Positions 29,875 through 37,822 of a DNA stretch of 64,000 nt are shown piece after piece. The position numbers and the translations under genes were made by a program. The notes under the pieces were generated by a model that saw only the letters and a program-made list of their open reading frames with translations, ran no database searches and had not been told where the DNA came from. Source of the stretch: Mesorhizobium sp. CU3 (GTDB lineage Bacteria > Pseudomonadota > Alphaproteobacteria > Rhizobiales > Rhizobiaceae); NCBI RefSeq assembly GCF_006442965.1, contig NZ_VFWX01000001.1, positions 558,001-622,000 on the forward strand. Direction: 5' to 3'. Position 1 is the stretch's first letter. Each line of letters begins with the position of its first letter.

Positions 29875-31272
29875 TTAGTGATCAAACGCCTTGACGATTT
29901 CCTCGGTCATCTTCTTGGCGTCGCCGAGCAGCATCATGGTGCCGTCCTTGTAGAACAGCGTGTTGTCGATGCCGGCATAGCCGGAGCCAAGCGAGCGCTT
30001 GACGAACAGGCAGGTGCGGGCTTTGTCGACGTCGAGGATCGGCATGCCGTAGATCGGCGAGGACTTGTCGTCGCGCGCGGACGGGTTGGTGACGTCGTTG
30101 GCGCCGATGACATAGGCGACGTCGGCCTGCGCGAATTCGGAGTTGATGTCCTCCAGCTCGAACACTTCGTCATAGGGCACGTTGGCCTCGGCCAACAGCA
30201 CGTTCATGTGGCCGGGCATGCGGCCGGCGACCGGGTGGATGGCGTATTTCACCTCGACGCCATTGGCCTTGAGCTTGTCGGCCATTTCGCGCAGCGCGTG
30301 CTGCGCCTGGGCGACCGCCATGCCGTAACCCGGCACGATGATGACCTTCTGCGCGTTCATCATCAGATAGGCGGCGTCGTCGGCCGAGCCCTGCTTGACG
30401 GTGCGCTCGATGCCGTCGTCGGCGGCTGCCGCAGTCTCTCCGCCGAAGCCGCCGAGGATGACCGATATGAAGGAGCGGTTCATGCCCTTGCACATGATGT
30501 AGGACAGGATGGCGCCCGACGAGCCAACCAGCGCGCCGGTGATGATCAGCGCCAGGTTGCCGAGCGTGAAGCCGAGTGCTGCCGCCGCCCAGCCCGAATA
30601 GGAATTCAGCATCGACACCACGACCGGCATGTCGGCGCCGCCGATCGGGATGATCAAGAGCACGCCGAGCACCAGCGAAGCGGCGACGATCAGCCAGAAG
30701 ACGAGCTTGGCCTCGGTGGTGACCAGAAGCACGATCAGCACGACCAAAGCGAGGCCGAGGACGATGTTGATGAGGTGGCGGCCGCCGATCATGATCGGTT
30801 TGCCGGACATGCGGCCGTCGAGTTTCAAAAAGGCGATGACCGAGCCGGTGAAGGTGATGGCGCCGATGGCGACGCCAAGGCTCATCTCGATCAGCGCCTC
30901 GGCGTGGATGTCGCCCGCGGTGCCGATGCCGAAACTTTCCGGCGCATACATGGCGGCGGCGGCCACCATGACGGCGGCGAAGCCGACGAGGGAGTGGAAG
31001 GCGGCGACCAGCTGCGGCATCGAGGTCATGGCGATGCGGCGCGCGGTGACGGCGCCGATGCCGCCGCCGATGGCCAAGCCCAGCACGATCAAGCCGAGGC
31101 TGGCGGCCGATGGCTTGGCATAGGCCAGCGTGGTGGCGATGGCGATCGCCATGCCGATCATCCCGTAGAGATTGCCCTGGCGGCTGGTGGTCGGATGCGA
31201 CAGGCCACGCAACGCCAGGATGAACAGGATGCCGGAGATCAGATAGAGGAAGGAGGCGAGATTGACGGTCAT
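29875..31272 (-). CDS. pntB: NAD(P) transhydrogenase subunit beta (465 aa)
   Basis: This is the inner-membrane partner of the proton-driven transhydrogenase, which reduces NADP with NADH. The first half has about eight hydrophobic segments (FLYLISGILFILALRGL, YGMIGMAIAIATTLAYA and others). The C-terminal NADP-binding domain III carries VIIVPGYGMAVAQAQHALREM, KYAIHPVAGRMPGHMNVLLAEANVPYDE (in parts) and VIGANDVTNPSA, the classic loop motifs. It is the last gene of the pnt operon on this strand, separated from pntAB by an unrelated exported-protein gene whose ATG-to-stop unit ends 3 bases before pntB starts. Confidence 0.96.
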   Translation of the reverse strand: MTVNLASFLYLISGILFILALRGLSHPTTSRQGNLYGMIGMAIAIATTLAYAKPSAASLGLIVLGLAIGGGIGAVTARRIAMTSMPQLVAAFHSLVGFAAVMVAAAAMYAPESFGIGTAGDIHAEALIEMSLGVAIGAITFTGSVIAFLKLDGRMSGKPIMIGGRHLINIVLGLALVVLIVLLVTTEAKLVFWLIVAASLVLGVLLIIPIGGADMPVVVSMLNSYSGWAAAALGFTLGNLALIITGALVGSSGAILSYIMCKGMNRSFISVILGGFGGETAAAADDGIERTVKQGSADDAAYLMMNAQKVIIVPGYGMAVAQAQHALREMADKLKANGVEVKYAIHPVAGRMPGHMNVLLAEANVPYDEVFELEDINSEFAQADVAYVIGANDVTNPSARDDKSSPIYGMPILDVDKARTCLFVKRSLGSGYAGIDNTLFYKDGTMMLLGDAKKMTEEIVKAFDH

Positions 31273-31275
31273 GGC

Positions 31276-31824
31276 TTAGTCCAGTGCCTCCATTGTACCC
31301 TGCGGGAATTCGACCTTTTCGAATTCAGGGTAGATTTTCCTTACTATCGTCAATTGCTTGGGCTCATCGACCCGAACCAGATACCATTGGCTGCCTTCGA
31401 GAAGCGCCAGTGTCTGGCTGTGGGCAACAAAGCGCTGCTTGTGCCCATCCTTGTCGACGCTCATGACCGTTTCGGTGGGAAGAAAGGCGTAAGGCGTTCC
31501 GTCTTCCCTCTCAAGATATCGTACGGCGGCCAGATCCATCCTGAACGACTCGACAGTCACGCGCTTTTGCACATCGGCCCAGGCCGCCTGCATCTGTGTT
31601 TGCAACTGATCGATGGTCAGACCGCTCGATGTTGCAATGTAGTCCAGAATTTTGGGGGACGTCATGCCGAAGACATGCCCCATGTCGTTGGCTCCGAAAG
31701 CGGCCTTGAATTCTTCAACCGTGGCGGACAGAGCTTGTTTTTCGATATCCGTCGGCGTGCGAGCCCACCCGGCCCCGACAGCGACAAAGGCGGCAAGCCA
31801 GAGAGCAAGCAGCGTTCTCAACAT
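31276..31824 (-). CDS. Exported protein of unknown function inserted in the pnt operon (182 aa)
   Basis: ATG 31824 follows GGGAGGG. The N-terminus is a Sec signal peptide (LLALWLAAFVAVGAGWA, cleavage before RTPTD). The mature 160 residues (ATVEEFKAAFGANDMGHVFGMTS, SVDKDGHKQRFVAHSQTLAL, EGSQWYLVRVDEP) read like an NTF2-like or SnoaL-like alpha+beta cone, but I do not recognise the family. It lies between pntAB (44 bases upstream) and pntB (3 bases downstream) on the same strand, so it should be cotranscribed. Transhydrogenase has no known periplasmic partner. Either it is a passenger gene or a new accessory factor. Confidence 0.8.
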   Translation of the reverse strand: MLRTLLALWLAAFVAVGAGWARTPTDIEKQALSATVEEFKAAFGANDMGHVFGMTSPKILDYIATSSGLTIDQLQTQMQAAWADVQKRVTVESFRMDLAAVRYLEREDGTPYAFLPTETVMSVDKDGHKQRFVAHSQTLALLEGSQWYLVRVDEPKQLTIVRKIYPEFEKVEFPQGTMEALD

Positions 31825-31868
31825 CGCACTCCCTCCCCCAAAAACGCGAACGACGCCGGAGAACGCCG

Positions 31869-32288
31869 TCACTTGTCCTTCTTCTTGTACATGGCGAGCA
31901 TGCGCTGGGTGACCAGGAAGCCGCCGAAGATATTGACCGAGACCAGCACCAGGGCGACGAAGCCGAAGCCGGCGGCAAGCCCGGAGGCCGAGAGGCCGAC
32001 GGCAAGCAGCGCGCCGACGACGATGACCGAGGAAATGGCGTTGGTCACGGCCATCAGCGGCGTGTGCAGCGCCGGCGTCACCGACCAGACGACATAGTAG
32101 CCGACGAAGATCGCCAGCACGAAGATGGCGAACTGAAAGACGAAAGGATCGACGGCGCCGCCGGAGAGCGCATGGGCGGCATTGCCGGCAGCCTCGGCGC
32201 CCGGCGCGGTGGCGGCGTTCTGCACCGCAAGCTTGACGGCGGCGGTCGCTTGATCGAGCTGATCGAGGGCTTTCTGGAGGGCGTCCAT
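31869..32288 (-). CDS. pntAB: NAD(P) transhydrogenase subunit alpha 2, membrane part (139 aa)
   Basis: This small subunit carries the first membrane helices of the alpha chain. Three or four hydrophobic segments are visible ([58 protein letters not shown]), and the tail [10 protein letters not shown] is typical. The Pro-rich charged N-terminus resembles other rhizobial copies. ATG 32288 shares a base with the pntAA stop (TGATG), while a GTG at 32291 is also possible. It is translationally coupled to pntAA. Confidence 0.93.
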   Translation of the reverse strand: MDALQKALDQLDQATAAVKLAVQNAATAPGAEAAGNAAHALSGGAVDPFVFQFAIFVLAIFVGYYVVWSVTPALHTPLMAVTNAISSVIVVGALLAVGLSASGLAAGFGFVALVLVSVNIFGGFLVTQRMLAMYKKKDK

Positions 32289-33565
32289 CACGCGGTCCCT
32301 TCTGACTTGGACGAGGGCGACTTGGCGGCGGCCTTCTTTGTCGCTGCTTTCTTGGCGGCGGGCTTGGCCGAGGCATCGGCAACCATGGTCGTCGCCGGAA
32401 TGGCCGCAGGTTCGGTGCGCGGCTGCTCAGCCGCCTTGGCGAAGTTCGGATGCACGACCTGGCCAGCGTCGGTCAGCATCGTCGCCTTGACCAACTCGTC
32501 GTCGCGCTTGACGGCAAGCGCCTTCGCCGCCTTGTCGACCATGGTCTCGAGGAAGGCGTAAAGGTTCTTGGCGTAGAGCAACGAAGCCGACGCGGCGACG
32601 CGGCCGGGAACGTTGAGATGGCCGACGATCTTGACACCGTTTTGCGTCGTCACGACCTTGCCCGGCACCGCGCCCTCGACATTGCCGCCGCGCTCGACAG
32701 CGAGATCGACGATCACGGAACCCGGCTTCATCGAGGCGACCATGGCGGCCGAGACCAGCTTCGGCGCCGGCCGCCCCGGGATCAGCGCGGTGGTGATGAC
32801 GATGTCCTGCTTGGCGATGTGCTCGGCGGTGAGCGCCGCCTGCTTGGCCTGGTATTCCTTCGACATTTCCTTGGCGTAGCCGCCGGCCGTTTCGGCCGCC
32901 TTGAACTCCTCGTCCTCGACCGCCAGGAATTTCGCGCCGAGCGACTGCACCTGCTCCTTCACCGCCGGCCGCACGTCGGTGGCGGTGACGACAGCGCCGA
33001 GCCGGCGCGCGGTGGCGATCGCCTGCAGGCCGGCGACGCCGACGCCCATGATGAAGGTCTTCGCCGCCGGCACGGTGCCGGCCGCCGTCATCATCATCGG
33101 CAGGGCGCGGTCATATTCGGCCGCGGCGTCGATCACCGCCTGGTAGCCGGCGAGATTGGCCTGCGAAGACAAAACGTCCATCGACTGGGCGCGCGTGATG
33201 CGCGGCATGAATTCCATCGAGAACGCGGTAATGCCGGCCTTGGCCATGGCGGCGACGGCGGCGTCGTTGCCATAGGGATCCATGATGGCGATGACGACGG
33301 CGCCGGATTTGTAAGCCTTCAGCTCGGCGTCGGTCGGCCGGCGCACTTTCAGCACCACATCGGCCTTCCCTGCATCGCCGGCCGAGCCGATCGAGGCGCC
33401 CGCGCCGGCAAAGTCCTGGTCGGTGATGCGCGAGCCCTGGCCGGCGCCCTTTTCGACGATCACGTCGAAACCCAGGCCCGCCAGCCGCTTGACCGTCTCC
33501 GGCGAGGCCGCGACGCGCGGCTCGTTCGGGTCAAGCTCGCGAGGGATGAATATCGTCTGTCCCAC
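32288..33565 (-). CDS. pntAA: NAD(P) transhydrogenase subunit alpha 1, NAD-binding part (425 aa)
   Basis: The cytosolic domain I is related to alanine dehydrogenase. Motifs are [20 protein letters not shown] at the N-terminus, the [20 protein letters not shown] helix-loop, the nucleotide-binding [19 protein letters not shown] and [14 protein letters not shown], then [12 protein letters not shown]. The start is GTG 33565, where the family's GQTIFIPRE begins, with AAAGGA about 10 bases upstream. The longer ORF has no support. The last 45 residues are a Lys/Ala-rich, low-complexity tail ([15 protein letters not shown]), absent from E. coli PntA and possibly a flexible link to PntAB. Confidence 0.95.
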   Translation of the reverse strand: MGQTIFIPRELDPNEPRVAASPETVKRLAGLGFDVIVEKGAGQGSRITDQDFAGAGASIGSAGDAGKADVVLKVRRPTDAELKAYKSGAVVIAIMDPYGNDAAVAAMAKAGITAFSMEFMPRITRAQSMDVLSSQANLAGYQAVIDAAAEYDRALPMMMTAAGTVPAAKTFIMGVGVAGLQAIATARRLGAVVTATDVRPAVKEQVQSLGAKFLAVEDEEFKAAETAGGYAKEMSKEYQAKQAALTAEHIAKQDIVITTALIPGRPAPKLVSAAMVASMKPGSVIVDLAVERGGNVEGAVPGKVVTTQNGVKIVGHLNVPGRVAASASLLYAKNLYAFLETMVDKAAKALAVKRDDELVKATMLTDAGQVVHPNFAKAAEQPRTEPAAIPATTMVADASAKPAAKKAATKKAAAKSPSSKSEGTA

Positions 33566-33651
33566 CGGATGAATCCTTTCGGCTGGAACCTTGATTGCGC
33601 AAGGCGTCGGCCGGACGTCCGGCGACGTCGAGGACAATGGGCTGGAAGCTG

Positions 33652-33876
33652 CTACCGCAGAATGAGAGCGCCGACCGCCATGACCAGAAGGAACACGATG
33701 GTGGCCGAGAAGAAGCCGCCGACGAAGAAGCCGAAGGCCATGGCAATGAGGATGGCCGCGCAAAAGAGCGAGCCGTATTTAGCAAGCCCGAGGAAGCCCT
33801 TATAGGTGCGGTCGTGCTCGGCGTAGTCCATTGCAGCGCCCAGTTCGACAGGACCGGTCGGCGTGTGATCAGCCAT
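33652..33876 (-). CDS. aa3-type cytochrome c oxidase subunit IV (74 aa)
   Basis: This small single-span protein has a soluble N-terminus ending in MDYAEHDRTYKGFLGLAKYG, the conserved signature of the bacterial aa3 oxidase subunit IV family (PF07835), then a long hydrophobic hairpin (LFCAAILIAMAFGFFVGGFF, IVFLLVMAVGALIL). ATG 33876 has AAGGGG 7 bases upstream. It lies upstream of the pnt genes on the same strand, so it may be part of the same transcript. In Paracoccus oxidase, subunit IV is dispensable for activity. Confidence 0.88.
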   Translation of the reverse strand: MADHTPTGPVELGAAMDYAEHDRTYKGFLGLAKYGSLFCAAILIAMAFGFFVGGFFSATIVFLLVMAVGALILR

Positions 33877-34031
33877 AGGAATACCCCTTCGAAAATGCCT
33901 TTGAGGCACATAGCGAAAAGCTGGACGCAGAGCAATGGCGCTATTGCCGCACAACCGGCGACAACAGCCTCAAACGAAAGTTGAAATTGGAAGTGGCCCT
34001 GCCGGTCGCCGTGGGCCGATCGGAATCCTGA

Positions 34032-34181
34032 TTAGCCGGCGAGATGCGGGAACAGGCCGAGCACGCCGACGAGGATCAAATAGAGCGCGACGATGTAGTT
34101 GAGCAGCCGCGGCATGATCAGGATCAAAACGCCGGCGATCAGCGAGATCAGAGGGGTGAGCGCGAGCGAGTGGATGGTCAT
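34032..34181 (-). CDS. DUF3096 small membrane protein (49 aa)
   Basis: The peptide is almost wholly two hydrophobic helices around PRLLNYIVALYLI, the DUF3096 signature (LTPLISLIAGVLILIMPRLLN). ATG 34181 has AAGGAAA upstream. The length is normal for the family. The function is unknown. It stands alone between the oxidase subunit gene and a dispersed repeat. Confidence 0.85.
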   Translation of the reverse strand: MTIHSLALTPLISLIAGVLILIMPRLLNYIVALYLILVGVLGLFPHLAG

Positions 34182-34256
34182 TTCGGTTTCCTTTGCTGCA
34201 GTTCTGCCGGGCCGCCTCATAACGGAGCAGCGCTGGAAAGGTTCACCGCAGCGAGG

Positions 34257-34335
34257 CAATTCAAGGAAAAGTGTGTAGCGGTCGGGCTCGGCAACTTCGC
34301 CGCAGCCTTCGGTCCGGAATTGCGTGACGACAAAT
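34257..34335. repeat. Dispersed palindromic repeat, family B, long form, copy 3
   Basis: It begins GCAATTCAAGGAAAAGTGTG and ends TCCGGAATTGCGTGACG. About 26 bases with their own hairpin (GGCTCGGCAACTTCGCCGC) are inserted in the centre compared with the short copies. It lies at the stop side of the FeeM-like gene. Confidence 0.7.
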
Positions 34336-34348
34336 AGAAAGAAGAGGT

Positions 34349-35113
34349 TCAGGCGGCGGCGCGGTAGTATTTCGCCGTCGGGACGATCGACACGGGCATC
34401 AGCCGGTTGATGGCCGGATTGCCGAACATCAGCCGCTGTTCCATCGGCGTCGAATGGTAGAAGGGGAACCGTTCGAGCGTGTTGCGCATGTTTTGGCCGG
34501 CCGGTATTTCGAACAGCGCGATCGGGGCAAGAACACCGGGGAACATCCTGCCCTCGGTGCGCTGCACGGCGTTGAAGAAGCGCGCATAGAAGGCGGAATG
34601 CTCGACCTTGACCGGCGTCAGCACCGAATCCTGGCCAAAGTAGCAGGATGCGACCATAGCGATCCTGAGCGTCAGGAAAGGCAGCACGCCAGGCGCCGGC
34701 GCGTTGTCAGGGTCGGCTGCGAAGCGCGTGCCGTCGATGAAGGTTTCGCCGCGGGCGAGCCTTGGCAGCAACACGTCAGGATAGGCATCGACCGAAGGTG
34801 AGTATGGCTGCTCGCTGGAGATATAGTGAAAGCGCAAAGTGCTGACCAATTCGCCGTAGCAATAGACGCCGAAGCGGTAGGAATTGGGCAGGTTGTCCCA
34901 CTTGTCCTCGAACATTCCGCTGGCGAGCGGACCGCACATGCCGGAGCGGACATAGGATTGATAGCGAAGCCTGTAGATCGCCTCCAGATCCTCGCCGCCG
35001 GCTATAAGGCGGTATTCCACATGCTCAAGCAATTCCATCATGGTTCGGTTGAGCAGGGAGTCGCGTTTAGCGCTGGCGCCCGCCGGAGCGCTTTTAGCCG
35101 CAGCATCGATCAT
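34349..35113 (-). CDS. FeeM-like N-acyl amino acid synthase / GNAT-type acyltransferase (254 aa)
   Basis: The core resembles the FeeM/LuxI-related fold: an N-terminal IYRLRYQSYVRSGMCGPLASGMFEDKWDNLP (read in parts), then VYCYGELVSTLRFHYIS, a conserved ARGETFIDGTRFAAD, and FLTLRIAMVASCYFGQDSVLTPVK. In this family, acyl-ACP and an amino acid or SAM-like acceptor are joined to give signalling or lipid molecules. ATG 35113 has GAGGA 6 bases upstream. No acyl carrier protein or LuxR-type regulator is adjacent, so the product and role are open. A GGDEF-EAL gene lies upstream, with a terminator between the two. Confidence 0.75.
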   Translation of the reverse strand: MIDAAAKSAPAGASAKRDSLLNRTMMELLEHVEYRLIAGGEDLEAIYRLRYQSYVRSGMCGPLASGMFEDKWDNLPNSYRFGVYCYGELVSTLRFHYISSEQPYSPSVDAYPDVLLPRLARGETFIDGTRFAADPDNAPAPGVLPFLTLRIAMVASCYFGQDSVLTPVKVEHSAFYARFFNAVQRTEGRMFPGVLAPIALFEIPAGQNMRNTLERFPFYHSTPMEQRLMFGNPAINRLMPVSIVPTAKYYRAAA

Positions 35114-35244
35114 AGTCGGTCCTCGAATTCCGCCTATGAATAGGCTATTCGAGTTGAAATGAGACACAAGTTGAAAATTCGTGAGAGCGGATTTACCGCT
35201 TGTTAACCTTAATGGCCGCGGTCCTTTCGCCGATATTGCCGACG

Positions 35245-35276
35245 AAACAAGCAAATCGCGCCGCTTGAGGCGGCGC
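35245..35276 (-). terminator. Terminator of the GGDEF-EAL gene
   Basis: On the minus strand GCGCCGC-CTCAA-GCGGCGC is a 7-bp perfect stem, followed by GATTTGCTTGTT. It lies 80 bases after the gene's stop and separates it from the FeeM-like gene. Confidence 0.7.
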
Positions 35277-35355
35277 CGCGGGCAGGCTTTTCTGAGATTG
35301 CTTATAGGCTCGCCGAGATTGAGGTTGGGCCCGGCCTCAGTTGGATATGAATGTC

Positions 35356-37671
35356 TTAGACAGCAGTCCGTTTGCCGGCGATACGCAGGTCCGCGGCGAA
35401 AGGCCATGTGACGCTCGACATCGTTTCGATGCCCGACGCGCTGAGCGCGGCGCCGAAGAGGAAGCCCTGGACGAAGTCCGGCTTGATCGAATGCACGAGC
35501 GTCTTCAACTGCTCGAAGGTCTCGACGCCTTCGATGGTGACGGAAAGGCCCAGCGTCCGGGTCAGGCCGACGATGCCCTTGAGAAGGTCGAGCGACTGCC
35601 GGTTCTGGTTTAGATCGACCAGGAAGGAACGGTCGATCTTGATCTTGTCGAGCGGCAGCTTGTGAAGGTAGCTCAGGCTGGAGTAGCCGGTGCCGAAATC
35701 GTCGAGCGCGATGCGTACACCCAGCGCTTTCAACTCCTCGATCGATTCCCGTGTCAGCGATTTGTCGTCGAGCAAGGCGGTCTCGGTGACTTCGATCTCG
35801 AGCCGGTGCGCCGCCAGGCCTGACTTGGCCAAGGCATCCGCGACCTTCTGGACGATGCTGCGGCTGCGGAAATCCTTGGCCGACAGGTTGACAGAGACGC
35901 TGGTCTGCGCCGGCCATTTGGCGCACTGGCCGCATGCCGCCTCCAGCACGAAAGTGCTAATGTCGGAAACGATACCCATCTCCTCCGCCAGGGGGATGAA
36001 GATGCTGGGCGAGATAGGCCCAAGATCGGGGTGATCCCAGCGGCAGAGCGCCTCGCAGCTGGCGATGCGCATCGTGTTCACCGCGACGATCGGCTGATAG
36101 ACTACGCGCAATTCCTTGGCCTGCACGGCATTGCGAAGATCGGCCTTCATCAATTGGCGGCTGCGGAAGGCGGCGTCCATCGCCGCCTCGAACAGCCGCC
36201 AGCTGTTCTTGCCGAGCTCCTTGGCCTTGTAGAGGGCAAGATCGGCCTTGACGATCATGGCGTCGGCGTCTGTGTCCTTGACCCTGGACAGCACCGCGCC
36301 GCCACTCGACTGGATGCGCAGACCGTGGCCGGCAACATCGACGTCGCCCTGCAGATCGGCGAAGAGCTCGTCGAGCAGGTTGGTCAGATGGCTCTCGTCC
36401 TCGACACGGTCGAAGAAGATCATGAACTCGTCGCCACCGAAGCGGCTGACGGTGATGCCCGGCCCGGCGACCGCCGCGAGCCGCTCGGCCACCGCATAGA
36501 TCAGCCCGTCGCCGACCGGATGTCCCAGCGTGTCGTTGACGCTCTTGAAGTCGTCGAGATCGAGCACCGCAAGGGCGCAGAGCCGGTCCTGGTCGCCGGA
36601 GGCCATGGCCTCGCCGACCAGCTCGTGGAAATAGGCGCGGTTCGGCAGACCGGTCAAATTGTCGTAGCGCGCCATGAAGCGGATCTTTTCCTCGGCTTCG
36701 ACGCGCGCCGTGACATCCTCGAAGGTGATGACGCCGAGTTCCAGGCTGCCCTCCCGGGCGGAAAACTCGTAGTGCTGGCCGTTGGCAAGCGAAACCAGCA
36801 CCTTGCGGTCGCGGCCCTCGCGCAAGGCGCGCGTGAGCTGCGCTTCGATGTAGCGGCAGTCCTTCGGCGCCAGCATGCCGCCGGCGACGCCGCGCATCAA
36901 AAGACCGTGAATGGAGCGTCCGAGCAAGGCGTCGCCCGATTTCAGCGACATCAAACGGGCGGCTTCGGCATTGGCCACGGCCACGCGCCCGTCGGGGCCG
37001 AGCATGACCAGGCCGTGAGACATGGTGTTGAGCGCCCTATCGAACCTGCGCGTCAGGTTACCGGCCTGCTTGTGGCCAATGACCGCGGAAAAGAGCACGT
37101 TGCGAACATGGTCGGCGCTGTTGATGGTGACGAAGGTCAGCGGGATGATCATCAGTCCGAGCAGAACCGACGGGGCATCCATACGCAGCAACAGGCCGAG
37201 CGCTGCCGGCCCGATGAACAGCACGGAGAAAATCCGCACCATGCGCGGAGAGCCGTAATTGCGGCCGACGACCGTGACCAGCGTTGCGATCGTCAGCGAT
37301 GTCGCGGCCAGTTCGGCGAAGGGATCCGGGTATACATAGAGCGATATGAAGCACAGCGAGCCCAGGCAGAGGCCTTGCAAGGAGCCTTTGAGTATGTAGT
37401 TGCGCTCCCAGCGCCGGGCTTCCTCGACATCGGCGATCGTGCCGCCCGCCTTCAGGAAGCTGCGAATGCCCAGGTACCGGTAAAGGGTGATGCCCAGCAA
37501 GACAAAAGAAAACGCCAGGAACAACGGATTGTACGTGCGCAAGTAGATCATGAATCCGAGGATCCAATAGCACACGCCGCCAATCACCAGCATGTACGCG
37601 TTGTCGAACAACGACCGCACAAATTGGATGTAAACATCCGCTGGGATGCTTTCGGTCTTTGCTCTGCCCAT
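35356..37671 (-). CDS. Membrane-bound GGDEF-EAL cyclic-di-GMP protein (771 aa)
   Basis: Five or six hydrophobic segments fill residues 25-185, followed by a PAS-like sensor (about 210-320, HGLVMLGPDGRVAVANAEAARL). A GGDEF domain has SRFGGDEFMIFF (about 409-420). An EAL domain starts at about 525 with SCEALCRW. The EAL set is complete (NLSAKDF, EVTETALLDD, DDFGTGYSSLSYL, KIDRSF, EGVET, QGFLFG), as is GGDEF, so both cyclase and phosphodiesterase activity are possible. It probably tunes motility, biofilm or surface polysaccharide. No partner gene is in the same operon. The length is typical of rhizobial family members. Confidence 0.93.
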   Translation of the reverse strand: MGRAKTESIPADVYIQFVRSLFDNAYMLVIGGVCYWILGFMIYLRTYNPLFLAFSFVLLGITLYRYLGIRSFLKAGGTIADVEEARRWERNYILKGSLQGLCLGSLCFISLYVYPDPFAELAATSLTIATLVTVVGRNYGSPRMVRIFSVLFIGPAALGLLLRMDAPSVLLGLMIIPLTFVTINSADHVRNVLFSAVIGHKQAGNLTRRFDRALNTMSHGLVMLGPDGRVAVANAEAARLMSLKSGDALLGRSIHGLLMRGVAGGMLAPKDCRYIEAQLTRALREGRDRKVLVSLANGQHYEFSAREGSLELGVITFEDVTARVEAEEKIRFMARYDNLTGLPNRAYFHELVGEAMASGDQDRLCALAVLDLDDFKSVNDTLGHPVGDGLIYAVAERLAAVAGPGITVSRFGGDEFMIFFDRVEDESHLTNLLDELFADLQGDVDVAGHGLRIQSSGGAVLSRVKDTDADAMIVKADLALYKAKELGKNSWRLFEAAMDAAFRSRQLMKADLRNAVQAKELRVVYQPIVAVNTMRIASCEALCRWDHPDLGPISPSIFIPLAEEMGIVSDISTFVLEAACGQCAKWPAQTSVSVNLSAKDFRSRSIVQKVADALAKSGLAAHRLEIEVTETALLDDKSLTRESIEELKALGVRIALDDFGTGYSSLSYLHKLPLDKIKIDRSFLVDLNQNRQSLDLLKGIVGLTRTLGLSVTIEGVETFEQLKTLVHSIKPDFVQGFLFGAALSASGIETMSSVTWPFAADLRIAGKRTAV

Positions 37672-37822
37672 ATCGTCGGCCCAACGCTACGCCGTGTCAT
37701 GACACACCCGCCTTAAGAAAGGCTTAGACCAGCGTGGTCGAAACGACCGGTCCGGCAAGTGGATCCGGACAGGCCAGCAGATTAACCGTCGAAATTAAGC
37801 TCCGGGAAACCAGCCGGCGCGA

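Noticed and set aside
29824..32097. 757-codon plus-strand ORF opposite the pnt genes
   Set aside because: It covers three genes with clear homology on the other strand and has His/Asp/Arg-rich, unstructured composition.
36031..37716. 561-codon plus-strand ORF opposite the GGDEF-EAL gene
   Set aside because: Antisense shadow of a gene with full GGDEF and EAL motifs.
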